Below are positions 1-7,910 of a stretch of 64,000 nucleotides of DNA, in pieces. The position numbers and the translations under genes were made by a program. Each line of letters starts with the position of its first letter. Position 1 is the stretch's first letter. The notes under the pieces are model-generated. The model worked only from the letters and a program-made list of their open reading frames with translations, was not told the DNA's origin and made no database searches. Source of the stretch: Cupriavidus agavae (lineage in GTDB: Bacteria > Pseudomonadota > Gammaproteobacteria > Burkholderiales > Burkholderiaceae); the NCBI RefSeq assembly GCF_004217045.1, contig NZ_SGXM01000001.1, positions 1,736,001 to 1,800,000 of the forward strand, in the 5' to 3' direction.

Positions 1-307
1 ACGCGGCAGGCCCTCGTTGCTCGACGGCTTCCTGCGCCGGGGAACGCGCGACGGCTATCTGGAGTTCAAGCGTCAGTTACGCGATCTTTCGGCCAGATTC
101 CCGGGGCAGGTGCTGCTGGTACACGCCAGCGACAGCGGATTCAGCATCGACAAGCCGCTGCGCGACAAGGAAGGCAAGACACTTGGCAACTTCACGCGTG
201 TGGCGCTGCCGATCGGGTCGCCGTCACGCTGGGTCGAGCTGACCGTGACGCCCAATACGCGCTCGGTATTCCAGGTGGCGCTGCAGGACGGCCCCCGCAA
301 CAATTGA
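1..307 (+). CDS. C-terminal fragment of a probable metallophosphoesterase-type protein (partial)
   Basis: The reading frame is open from the left edge of the window (first full codon at base 2) to a TGA at 305-307, so only about the last 101 residues are present and the start lies outside. The visible part contains VLLVHASDSGFSIDKPL and a terminal Trp-Val-(x)-Leu-Thr-Val strand. I recall this layout from the end of calcineurin-like phosphoesterases found as secreted or hypothetical proteins in Burkholderiaceae, but no metal-binding motif is visible here. The assignment is therefore an inference from general resemblance only. An internal TTG at 17 is not a convincing start. A bidirectional terminator follows at 341-368. 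Confidence 0.45.
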   Translation, partial: RGRPSLLDGFLRRGTRDGYLEFKRQLRDLSARFPGQVLLVHASDSGFSIDKPLRDKEGKTLGNFTRVALPIGSPSRWVELTVTPNTRSVFQVALQDGPRNN

Positions 308-340
308 TCTGGCACAAGCCGCACGCAGTGCGTGGAAAAC

Positions 341-368
341 AAGAAAGCCGGCGTCTGCCGGCTTTCTT
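341..368. terminator. Bidirectional rho-independent terminator
   Basis: Perfect 12-base inverted repeat AAGAAAGCCGGC / GCCGGCTTTCTT with a 4-base loop. The A-rich and T-rich outer ends give a usable U-tract in both directions. It lies between the convergent ends of the partial gene on the plus strand and slyD on the minus strand, so it can serve both. Confidence 0.85.
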
Positions 369-414
369 GTTTGCTGCGTGCGATGACCTGTCGCGTATCG
401 CCCGGATGGGTGGC

Positions 415-945
415 TCAGTGCAGCGTGCGGGGGCTCTCGTCGCCGTCTTCGTCCTCGTCGACGACTTCGATGCCCGATGCGCCGTGGGCGTGACCGTGCT
501 CGACTTCCTCGGCCGTGGCTTCACGGACGTCGGCCACCTGCAGGAAGAACCGCAGCGCCATGCCGGCCAGCGGGTGGTTGCCGTCCAGCACGACCTTGTC
601 TTCGGCAACGTCGGTCACCGTGTAGATGATCGTGTCCTCGTCGTCGCCATCCTCGGGCACGCCTTCGAACTGCATGCCCACTTCGAGCGGCTCGGGGAAG
701 CGGTCGCGCGGCTCCACCTTCACGAGTTCGGCGTCGTAGTCGCCGAAGGCTTCTTCGGGCTCCAGCTGCAGCTGGGTCTCGAAACCGGCGTCGTGGCCGT
801 CCAGCGCTTCCTCGATCTTGGGGAACGTGCCATCATACCCGCCGTGCAAATAGACCATGGGCTCATCGGACTCTTCGATCAGATTGCCCTGCGCGTCCGA
901 CAGCTTGTACACCACGGACACCACCGTGTTCTTAGCGATTTTCAA
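415..945 (-). CDS. slyD: SlyD-like FKBP-type peptidyl-prolyl cis-trans isomerase
   Basis: Cytoplasmic proline isomerase and chaperone, often also a nickel-binding metallochaperone. The protein begins MKIAKNTVVSVVYKLSDAQG, typical of SlyD, when read from a TTG at 945. This start has a GGAG Shine-Dalgarno at 953-956 (7 bases upstream), whereas the longer frame from 972 adds nine unconserved residues and has no support. Features: FKBP core at residues 1-65 and again about 115-140 (DGNHPLAGMAL), the insert-in-flap domain between them, and a short His-rich tail (HGHAHG, about residues 150-155) followed by an acidic end. The tail is much shorter than in E. coli SlyD, so metal storage is probably weak. 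176 aa. It is head-to-head with roxA, with 11 bases between the start codons. Confidence 0.93.
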   Translation of the reverse strand: MKIAKNTVVSVVYKLSDAQGNLIEESDEPMVYLHGGYDGTFPKIEEALDGHDAGFETQLQLEPEEAFGDYDAELVKVEPRDRFPEPLEVGMQFEGVPEDGDDEDTIIYTVTDVAEDKVVLDGNHPLAGMALRFFLQVADVREATAEEVEHGHAHGASGIEVVDEDEDGDESPRTLH

Positions 946-956
946 TTCTTGACTCC

Positions 957-2165
957 ATGAGCGATTCCGCATTATACGCGCAGGCCCTGCCTGCGGGACC
1001 CATTGATCCTGACGCGCCGCTCACGCTGCTCGGGGGCATGACACCCGCAGCCTTCATGCGTGACATCTGGCACCGCAAACCGATGCTGATTCGACAGGCC
1101 GTGCCTGGAATCGTGCCCCCAGTGTCGCGCGAAGCGCTTTTCGAACTGGCGGATCGGGACGACGTGGAATCGCGGCTGGTGTCGTACTTTCGCAACCGCT
1201 GGAAGCTCGAACACGGGCCGTTTGCCGAGGACAACCTGCCCTCGCGCAAGACCGGCAAATGGACGCTGCTGGTCCAGGGCGTGAACCTGCACAACCAGGC
1301 CGCCGCCGACCTGATGAGCCAGTTCCGGTTCGTCCCCGACGCACGGCTCGACGATGTGATGATCAGCTACGCCACCGACGGCGGCGGCGTGGGTCCGCAC
1401 TTCGATTCGTATGACGTATTCTTGCTGCAAGTTTCGGGCCGCCGCCGCTGGCGGGTGTCGTCGCAAACCAGGCTGGACCTGATTCCGGACATGCCGCTGA
1501 AGATCCTGTCGGATTTCAGCACCGAGGAGGAATGGGTGCTCGAACCCGGCGACATGCTCTACCTGCCGCCGCAGTACGCGCACGACGGCACCGCCGAGGG
1601 CGAGTGCATGACCGCTTCGATCGGCTTCCGCGCGCCGCCGTACCGCGAGCTGGCCGGGCACTTCCTGGCATGGCTGTCCGAGACAGTGGAAGGCAACGAG
1701 GGGCTCGACGGCCGCTACGCCGACGCCGGCGAGGCCGCAACGCCCACCCCGGCGCAGATCCCGGCCCATATGGCCCGTGCCGTGACCGAGCGCCTGCAGG
1801 CGCTGAAATGGAACGCCGGCATGGTCTCGGAGTTCCTTGGCACCTACCTCTCGGAGCCCAAGGCCTCGGTGCAGTTCGAGGAGGTCGGCGAGATCACGCT
1901 GAAGCAGTACGCGAAGCTGGCCAAGGCACATGGCGTGGTCCTTGCTCCGGGTTCTGTCGCGCTGTATGACCGTGCGGGCTTCTACCTGAACGGCGAAGCG
2001 TACGAGCCGCCGCCAGCATTGGCCAAGTGGCTGCGGCGTCTGGCTGACCATCGCCAGCTGACTGCGGAGGAAGTCAATGCTTGTGCGGCCCTGCCAGACC
2101 TGATGGACACTTTTCATGACTGGGCCATGGAGGGCTGGTTGCAGTTTTCGCCTGCACGCGTGTAA
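957..2165 (+). CDS. JmjC/cupin ribosomal protein arginine hydroxylase (RoxA/YcfD family)
   Basis: 2-Oxoglutarate- and Fe(II)-dependent oxygenase family; E. coli RoxA hydroxylates an arginine of ribosomal protein L16. 402 aa versus 373 in E. coli. The iron ligands are visible: H148 and D150 in VGPHFDSYDVF and H209 in LYLPPQYAHDG, within the double-stranded beta-helix. The opening LLGGMTPAAFMRDIWHRKP matches the family start region, which favours ATG 957 over the internal ATG at 1038 because LLGG precedes the latter. ATG 957 has no clear Shine-Dalgarno. The C-terminal third is the winged-helix/dimer part. It is head-to-head with slyD. Function is by family; the exact residue modified is not shown by the sequence. 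Confidence 0.85.
   Translation: MSDSALYAQALPAGPIDPDAPLTLLGGMTPAAFMRDIWHRKPMLIRQAVPGIVPPVSREALFELADRDDVESRLVSYFRNRWKLEHGPFAEDNLPSRKTGKWTLLVQGVNLHNQAAADLMSQFRFVPDARLDDVMISYATDGGGVGPHFDSYDVFLLQVSGRRRWRVSSQTRLDLIPDMPLKILSDFSTEEEWVLEPGDMLYLPPQYAHDGTAEGECMTASIGFRAPPYRELAGHFLAWLSETVEGNEGLDGRYADAGEAATPTPAQIPAHMARAVTERLQALKWNAGMVSEFLGTYLSEPKASVQFEEVGEITLKQYAKLAKAHGVVLAPGSVALYDRAGFYLNGEAYEPPPALAKWLRRLADHRQLTAEEVNACAALPDLMDTFHDWAMEGWLQFSPARV
971..976 (-). promoter_or_regulatory. slyD -10 element inside roxA coding sequence
   Basis: Read on the minus strand the bases are TATAAT, a perfect -10, 26 bases upstream of the slyD TTG start, predicting a leader of about 20 bases. No good -35 is present at 16-18 bases. 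The element lies within codons 5-7 of the divergent roxA reading frame. The plus strand also has TTGACT (949-954) spaced 17 bases from TTATAC (972-977). Confidence 0.6.
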
Positions 2166-2224
2166 TAATGCGTAACAGATCGAACCGGTAAATTTCGGCT
2201 ATACACAAGCCGGGGAAACGCGGA

Positions 2225-2230
2225 TATAAT
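2225..2230 (+). promoter_or_regulatory. Probable -10 of the small lipoprotein gene
   Basis: TATAAT at 2225-2230, with TACACA at 2202-2207 as a weak -35 (17-base spacing). It predicts a leader of about 125 bases before the ATG at 2364, unusually long for an 80-codon gene, and that leader contains a perfect 18-base palindrome. Confidence 0.5.
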
Positions 2231-2303
2231 CGCCCGCTGGCTAGTACTGTGGACCACTGCACTGTCGGCACCCGGGAGAGCCTTTATACGCAGTACAAGA
2301 GCG

Positions 2304-2321
2304 ATAATTACCGGTAATTAT
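2304..2321. promoter_or_regulatory. 18-base perfect palindrome in the leader of the small lipoprotein gene
   Basis: ATAATTACC / GGTAATTAT form an uninterrupted perfect palindrome 42 bases upstream of the ATG at 2364. It is AT-rich in a GC-rich genome, stands between the predicted -10 (2225) and the start codon, and looks like a homodimeric repressor operator. The bound protein is unknown. Confidence 0.5.
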
Positions 2322-2363
2322 TCATCGCCTGTTTTCGTTTTATTAAAAGTTAAAGGACGAACA

Positions 2364-2603
2364 ATGAAGAAGTCTCTCCTGATCGCATCCCTGCTGGCTG
2401 CTGTTGCCCTGGCCGCTTGCGGCAAGAAGGAAGAAGCCGCCGTTCCGGCCGCTGACACCGCTGCTTCGGCTCCGGCCGCTGCCGCTCCGGCTGCTGACGC
2501 TTCGGCTCCGGCTGCAATGGCTCCGGCCGCTGACGCATCGGCCCCGGCTGCCGACGCATCGGCTCCGGCTGCTGACGCTTCGGCTCCGGCTGCCAAGCAG
2601 TAA
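2364..2603 (+). CDS. Small Ala/Pro/Ser-rich lipoprotein with heptad repeats
   Basis: 79 aa. A lipoprotein signal is clear: MKKSLLIASLLAAVALAAC, lipobox LAAC with the acylated Cys at 19, followed by GKKEE. The remainder is almost only Ala, Pro, Ser and Asp. It includes three contiguous ADASAPA units near the end plus an earlier copy, so the 21-base DNA unit is tandemly repeated. It is probably an unstructured, membrane-anchored envelope protein; no enzymatic domain is present. A GGACGA-type ribosome site (AAAGGACGAACA) precedes the ATG, and a strong terminator follows 15 bases after the stop. Such small lipoproteins are common in Ralstonia and Cupriavidus and are highly expressed; their role is unknown. 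Confidence 0.85.
   Translation: MKKSLLIASLLAAVALAACGKKEEAAVPAADTAASAPAAAAPAADASAPAAMAPAADASAPAADASAPAADASAPAAKQ
2494..2594 (+). repeat. 21-base tandem repeats coding ADASAPA
   Basis: Repeated in-frame units of the form GCTGACGCxTCGGCxCCGGCT lie in the 3' half of the lipoprotein gene. Neighbouring units differ only at third positions. Copy number could change by slippage or recombination without breaking the frame. Confidence 0.7.
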
Positions 2604-2618
2604 TCGGATTCCTCCGAT

Positions 2619-2648
2619 AAAAAAGCCGACCTTCGGGTCGGCTTTTTT
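2619..2648 (+). terminator. Rho-independent terminator after the lipoprotein gene
   Basis: Stem AAAAAGCCGACC / GGTCGGCTTTTT with a TTCG loop, directly followed by a T-run. It starts 15 bases after the TAA. The A-run on the left also allows termination of the convergent MBL gene. Confidence 0.92.
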
Positions 2649-2713
2649 ATTTTGCGGATTATCGCGGCACCCGCCACACCACCCTGCAAATGGGGGGAAG
2701 CCCCGGCGCGCGA

Positions 2714-3502
2714 TTATGGCCGCACCGGCTGCCAGCCCAGCCCCTCCTCCTGATCGGCGACGAGAATATCGTCGGCCAGCACTCCCAGTACTGCCGCCAA
2801 CGCGCCGGCCGCCAGGTCACGGGTATTGTTCTGCTTGCTCAGATGGGCTGCCACCACGCCTGACAACTGCGGGTGTTTGACCTGCGACAGGATGCTGGCC
2901 GCGATGTCGTTCGCCAGATGCCCGAAATCGCCGCCGATACGCCGTTTCAGCGAGTACGGATAGAGCGAGTTGCGCAACATTTCCCTGTCGTGGTTGCATT
3001 CGAGCACCAGCGCATGCACGCCCGCCAGCCGCGCGGTCACATACGGCGTCTCCATGCCGGCATCGGTCAGCACACCCAGCCGCGCATCCCCATCGGTCAG
3101 GACGAACTGCAGTGGCTCGCGTGCATCATGAGGCACTGTATAGGGATGGATTTGCAGGCCGCCCACCACGAACGCGTGGTCGGCGCAACACACCCTGACG
3201 TCCGCCGCGTCGGCGCCGCGCAGGTGGGACGTGGCCAGCCAGGTGCCGTGGCTCGTGTGCACGGGCAGCTTGTGGCGCGCCGCAAACGCGTAGGCCGAAC
3301 CTACGTGGTCGCCATGCTCGTGCGTGACCAGCACGGCATCGAGCTGGTCGGGCGTGACACCGAGCCGCTCCAGCCGCCGCGCGGTTTCCTTGATGCCGAA
3401 GCCACAGTCCAGCAGTACGCGCGTGACCGTGGCACCTTCGGATGATTCGATCAGCAGCGAGTTGCCCTCGCTGCCGCTTCCCAAAAAAGCAAAGCGCATC
3501 AT
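2714..3502 (-). CDS. MBL-fold metallo-hydrolase (YycJ/WalJ-like)
   Basis: 262 aa from the ATG ATG at 3497-3502. The longer frame to 3643 adds 47 low-complexity residues overlapping the bamC end and is rejected. The start MRFAFLGSGSEGNSLLIES and the zinc motif THEHGDH (residues 60-66) identify a small metallo-beta-lactamase fold. Later zinc-ligand positions include the Asp in VLTDAGMET, and His residues in ECNHD and VVAAHLSKQN. YycJ/WalJ-like members are suggested to be nucleic-acid-directed exonucleases, but the substrate of this protein is not known. It is the third gene of the dapA-bamC group, 70 bases after bamC. Confidence 0.8.
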   Translation of the reverse strand: MMRFAFLGSGSEGNSLLIESSEGATVTRVLLDCGFGIKETARRLERLGVTPDQLDAVLVTHEHGDHVGSAYAFAARHKLPVHTSHGTWLATSHLRGADAADVRVCCADHAFVVGGLQIHPYTVPHDAREPLQFVLTDGDARLGVLTDAGMETPYVTARLAGVHALVLECNHDREMLRNSLYPYSLKRRIGGDFGHLANDIAASILSQVKHPQLSGVVAAHLSKQNNTRDLAAGALAAVLGVLADDILVADQEEGLGWQPVRP

Positions 3503-3572
3503 CGATGCGCTCGCCCGGGGCGATGCCCGACGGCGGGCGCCGTCGGCATCTGGCCATGACAGACCACGGCCA

Positions 3573-4817
3573 TCAGTGCAGCTGTTCGTCGAGCAGCGAC
3601 AGGATGCGCTTGCCGATCTCGGTGTTCTCCGGCTGGCCGGCATCGTTCTGCACGGTCACCGTGGTGCCCGTACCGCTGCCCTTCAGCGACACGCGATACT
3701 TCTTCGCGGTCTTGCCGTCGTTGGCCTTGGTGAAGATCTTCGAGAAGAAGCCGCGATCGTCCACGGCCTGCTTCGGATCGACGTAGCGCACGTAGTACAG
3801 GCCCTGCGCGCGATCGCGGTCCTCGACCGTGAAGTTGACGCGGTCCAGCGACAGGCCCACCGAGCGCCAGGCGCGGTCGAACGGCTCCGGCAGTTGCAGC
3901 GCCGGGGCACCATTGACCTGCGACAGGAACGACTTGCCATCGCCACCTTCGGCGGCGCCCGTGGCAGCGCCAGCGCCGATGCCGGTAGCGGCGCCCGACG
4001 GGGCTGCCGGTGCGGCCGCCGCGCCGATGCCAGCCGGCGTCGGGTTCTTGGCCATCATGTTGGCCTGGTCCTTCTGCACGCCCAGGCGCTGGGCCAGGCG
4101 CGACAGGAATTCGGCTTCCAGCTCCGGATCGGCCGGGCGCGGCGTCCAGACCGTGGTCGACTTGTCGACACCGGTCAGTTGCTCCTGCGCGCCACGGTGG
4201 CTGATGAACACCTCCAGCTGGCCGTTCTGCGAGCGCTCGACGCGCGTGCGGAACTTGTCACGCTCGGACGTCGAGTACAGGCCGTCGAACACCTTGCCGA
4301 TCGTATTGCGGATGATGTCCTGCGGAATCTTGGCGCGGTTCTCGGCCCAGTCCGTTTCCATGATGCCGGTCTGCGGCGAATCCTGCGTCAGCAGGAAGCC
4401 GTTTTCCTGCCAGAAGCCGCGCAGCGTCTCCCACAGCTGGTCGGCGCGCATGCCATTGCTGACCACGAGCCAGCGCTGGTTGCCGTCGCGCTCCATGCGG
4501 ATGCCCTGGGCGCTCGGCAGCACGTTGGCGCCCGGCTCGGCCTCGCGCGTCTTGGTGGCCTGCTGGTAGTTCGACAGCGTGGACGTGCCGGCGGCGTCGG
4601 GCACCGTGTAGCGGCGGTCGCCTTCGAGCTTGGTCAGGTCCGGCGGAATGTCCAGCGATGCGGTCTTCTTGCCCTGGGACTTGTAGTCGATCTTGTCGGG
4701 CTGCATGGCCTCATTGATGCTGCTGCAGCCGGCAATCAGCGTCAGCGCCAGCACTGGCGCAACCACGGCGACACGGCGGATCTGCGTCGCGCCGCGACGG
4801 TTAAGCTTCTGTTTCAT
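3573..4817 (-). CDS. bamC: Outer-membrane assembly lipoprotein BamC (NlpB)
   Basis: Peripheral lipoprotein of the BAM complex that inserts beta-barrel proteins in the outer membrane. Basic N-terminus, hydrophobic stretch 16-30 and lipobox LIAGC with Cys31 are visible. Two helix-grip domains follow, separated by an Ala/Gly/Pro-rich linker (about residues 230-265), giving 414 aa, longer than the 344 of E. coli because of the linker. Start: ATG at 4817 has AGGA ten bases upstream; an in-frame GTG at 4823 would add two residues with tighter spacing and cannot be excluded. It lies 58 bases downstream of dapA, the conserved dapA-bamC order. Confidence 0.88.
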   Translation of the reverse strand: MKQKLNRRGATQIRRVAVVAPVLALTLIAGCSSINEAMQPDKIDYKSQGKKTASLDIPPDLTKLEGDRRYTVPDAAGTSTLSNYQQATKTREAEPGANVLPSAQGIRMERDGNQRWLVVSNGMRADQLWETLRGFWQENGFLLTQDSPQTGIMETDWAENRAKIPQDIIRNTIGKVFDGLYSTSERDKFRTRVERSQNGQLEVFISHRGAQEQLTGVDKSTTVWTPRPADPELEAEFLSRLAQRLGVQKDQANMMAKNPTPAGIGAAAAPAAPSGAATGIGAGAATGAAEGGDGKSFLSQVNGAPALQLPEPFDRAWRSVGLSLDRVNFTVEDRDRAQGLYYVRYVDPKQAVDDRGFFSKIFTKANDGKTAKKYRVSLKGSGTGTTVTVQNDAGQPENTEIGKRILSLLDEQLH

Positions 4818-4875
4818 TGACACGTAATCCTGGTTTCAAGAATCGGCGATTAGCCGAACGTTCAGCCGGTGAATC

Positions 4876-5760
<885 letters not shown>

Positions 5761-5793
5761 AGCTCAGGGATTCGGAAATTCGAAACAACCGCG

Positions 5794-5799
5794 ATTGTA
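5794..5799 (-). promoter_or_regulatory. Candidate -10 for dapA
   Basis: Minus strand reads TACAAT, 34 bases before the dapA ATG. No convincing -35 at 16-18 bases. It is the only AT-rich hexamer in the short intergenic region. Confidence 0.4.
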
Positions 5800-5873
5800 C
5801 CGGAACCGTCAGGCACGCCGGACCCCCGACGATGAGGGAAAACGTGAGCGTGCGTAACGGCTTGCCGGGGCCG

Positions 5874-6443
5874 TCACCCGGCCAGCGGATAACGTGCCGG
5901 CGCCGCCGCGCCGGCGTCCTCGCAAACGGCACAAATCCGCTGCACGAAGGCCGGTTTTGGCGATTCCACGAGGCCGTCCTCGTAGCCAACCACCCGAAGA
6001 TGATCACGCGTCACATCGAGCAATTCGCCTGGCCGCAGCAGGAAATCCGGCCGGGACGGTTTGCCGAGGGTCTCGTTGCCGGCCGCGAAGGTCTCGTAGA
6101 CCAGTACGCCACCTGGCGCCAGCGCACCAAGCAGGTGCGGCCACAGCGGCCGGTGCAGGTAGTTGGTCACGACGATGGCGTCGAAGCGGCCCGCATCGGC
6201 CAGCGGCCAGCCGCCCTGCTCCAGATCGGCCACCCGGCCCCGCACGCTGGCCGGCAGGCCGGCCACGGCATCGGCGTCGCGGTCCACGGCCAGCACGTCG
6301 AAGCCCTGCCCGGCCAGCCAGCCGGCATGGCGGCCGCTGCCGCAGGCCAGGTCGAGCACGCGGCCCGCCGGACGGATCAGGTGCGCCCAGCGAACCAGCC
6401 AGGGCGACGGCGCGGCCGGTGCCGCGGGGTGTGCAGGAGTCAT
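5874..6443 (-). CDS. Class I SAM-dependent methyltransferase
   Basis: 189 aa. Motif I for S-adenosylmethionine binding is VLDLACGSGRHAGWLA (residues 29-44), followed by the acidic residue of motif II in VLAVDRD and motif IV near DAIVVTNYLHRP. The short size and Thr/Asn-Tyr-Leu motif resemble the TehB/UbiE-like small methyltransferases; the substrate cannot be read from the sequence. It follows the M50 protease gene on the minus strand (42 bases apart), so it probably belongs to the transcript starting at the PHP phosphatase gene. Confidence 0.8.
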   Translation of the reverse strand: MTPAHPAAPAAPSPWLVRWAHLIRPAGRVLDLACGSGRHAGWLAGQGFDVLAVDRDADAVAGLPASVRGRVADLEQGGWPLADAGRFDAIVVTNYLHRPLWPHLLGALAPGGVLVYETFAAGNETLGKPSRPDFLLRPGELLDVTRDHLRVVGYEDGLVESPKPAFVQRICAVCEDAGAAAPARYPLAG

Positions 6444-6485
6444 GGGGGAAAGGGACGGGAATCCGGGGGAAAGACGCCTGCTGGC

Positions 6486-7151
6486 CTACTGGAGCACCAT
6501 CAGCACGGGCCGCAGCATCAGTTCCACCATCGACAGCAGCACGGTCATCACGGGCTGCATCCAGATCTGGGTGATGACCCCGGCCGCCACCAGCGCCAGC
6601 ACGATGAAGATGCCGTAGGGCTCCACCTTGCCCACGGCCTCGGCCGCGCGGCGCGGCAGGAAGGCGGTCAGCACCCGGCCGCCGTCGAGCGGCGGGATCG
6701 GGAACAGGTTGAAGGCCGCCACCACGGTATTGACCAGCACGCCGGCGCGCGCCATCTGGTTCCAGAACGGCTCCGGCACCTGCGCCACGGCCAGTCCCAC
6801 GGCCACCAGCGCCCACAGGAACGCCTGGATGATATTGCTGGCCGGCCCCGCCAGCGCCACCCACATGCCATGCCAGCGCGGGTTGCGCAGGTGGCTGAAC
6901 ACCACCGGCACCGGCTTGGCGAAGCCAAACACGAACTGGCCGGCCGTCAGCACGTAGAGCAGCAGCGGCACGGCCACGGTGCCGATCGGGTCGATATGGC
7001 GCACCGGGTTCAGGCTCACCCGGCCCAGCAGCCAGGCGGTGTTGTCGCCGAAATACTTGGCCACGAAGCCGTGGGCGGCCTCGTGCAGCGTGATGGCCAG
7101 CAGCACGGGCAGGGCGTAGACGGCAATGGTCTGGACGATCGAGGAATCCAT
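6486..7151 (-). CDS. Site-2 protease family (M50) membrane metalloprotease
   Basis: 221 aa, strongly hydrophobic with about five membrane segments. The zinc motif HEAAH is at residues 23-27 inside the first segment, and the third ligand lies in NLFPIPPLDGG (about 150-160), both diagnostic of S2P proteases. It lacks the PDZ domain of RseP, so it belongs to the short rhomboid-sized YwhC/FtsW-neighbour type group. Substrate unknown. Such a gene next to the TsaC/YciO and PHP genes is usual in Burkholderiaceae. The gap to the upstream tsaC-like gene is 93 bases. Confidence 0.88.
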   Translation of the reverse strand: MDSSIVQTIAVYALPVLLAITLHEAAHGFVAKYFGDNTAWLLGRVSLNPVRHIDPIGTVAVPLLLYVLTAGQFVFGFAKPVPVVFSHLRNPRWHGMWVALAGPASNIIQAFLWALVAVGLAVAQVPEPFWNQMARAGVLVNTVVAAFNLFPIPPLDGGRVLTAFLPRRAAEAVGKVEPYGIFIVLALVAAGVITQIWMQPVMTVLLSMVELMLRPVLMVLQ

Positions 7152-7244
7152 CAGGTCATTCTATCGGGCTGGGGTCAGCATACCGGCGCGGCATGTCGGT
7201 GCATTGTGCGGTATGTATCAGAAAGGATCGGACAGCCTGGCCCC

Positions 7245-7877
7245 TCATGCGGCGGCCAGGCCGAAGCGTTCGATATCGCCACGCCCGAGGCGCACCAGTT
7301 CCGGCTCGCCGCCGGTCAGGTCGATCACGGTGGTGGGCTGCGCGGGCGCGGCGCCGCCGTCGATCACCAGGTCCACCCGCCTTTCGAGCCGGGCACGGAT
7401 CTCCGCCGGGTCGTTCATCGGCGCCTCGTCGCCCGGCAACTGCAGCGTGGCCGAGATCAGCGGCTCGCCCAGTTCGGCCAGCAGCGCCAGCGGGATGGCG
7501 TGGTCGGGCACGCGCACGCCGATGGTCTTGCGGGCCGGGTGCGAGAGCCGGCGCGGCACTTCCTTGGTGGCTTCGAGGATGAACACGTACGGTCCCGGCG
7601 TGGCGCCCTTGATCCAGCGGTATTGCCGGTTATCGACCCGCGCGAAGTTGCCGAGTTCCGACAGGTCGCTGCACATCAGCGTCAGGTGGTGGCGGTCGTC
7701 GATCTCGCGCAGGCGGCGCAGCCGCTCCACGGCGGCCTTGTCGTCGAGCGGGCAGGCCAGCGCGTAGCTGGAATCGGTGGGCAGCGCGATCAGGCCGCCC
7801 TGCCGCACGATCTGCGCGGCCTGCTTGACCAGCCGCGCCTGCGGGTTGTCGGGATGGATCTCGAAGAACTGTGACAT
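7245..7877 (-). CDS. YciO/TsaC (Sua5-YrdC) family protein, L-threonylcarbamoyladenylate synthase-like
   Basis: 210 aa, single YrdC domain. The opening PDNPQARLVKQAAQIVRQGG, the PTDSSYALACPL nucleotide-pocket loop, RHHLTLMCSDLSE and the basic KTIGVRVPDH segment are typical. TsaC makes threonylcarbamoyl-AMP for tRNA t6A; YciO is the paralog commonly next to a PHP phosphatase, and its activity on tRNA is weaker or uncertain. The position 33 bases downstream of the PHP gene matches the E. coli yciV-yciO pair, so YciO is the better guess. Confidence 0.88.
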   Translation of the reverse strand: MSQFFEIHPDNPQARLVKQAAQIVRQGGLIALPTDSSYALACPLDDKAAVERLRRLREIDDRHHLTLMCSDLSELGNFARVDNRQYRWIKGATPGPYVFILEATKEVPRRLSHPARKTIGVRVPDHAIPLALLAELGEPLISATLQLPGDEAPMNDPAEIRARLERRVDLVIDGGAAPAQPTTVIDLTGGEPELVRLGRGDIERFGLAAA

Positions 7878-7910
7878 GAGGCGCGAAGGCTCCCGGCGTG
7901 CGTGGCAGGC

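Noticed and set aside
949..977. TTGACT-N17-TTATAC as a promoter of roxA
   Set aside because: It would start RNA after ATG 957, while the conserved LLGG region lies between 1020 and 1040, so the start would have to be non-ATG. Kept as an open question, not as a feature.
5832..7874. 680-codon plus-strand frame opposite the methyltransferase, M50 and YciO genes
   Set aside because: No domain, His/Gln/Gly-rich; real genes are on the minus strand.
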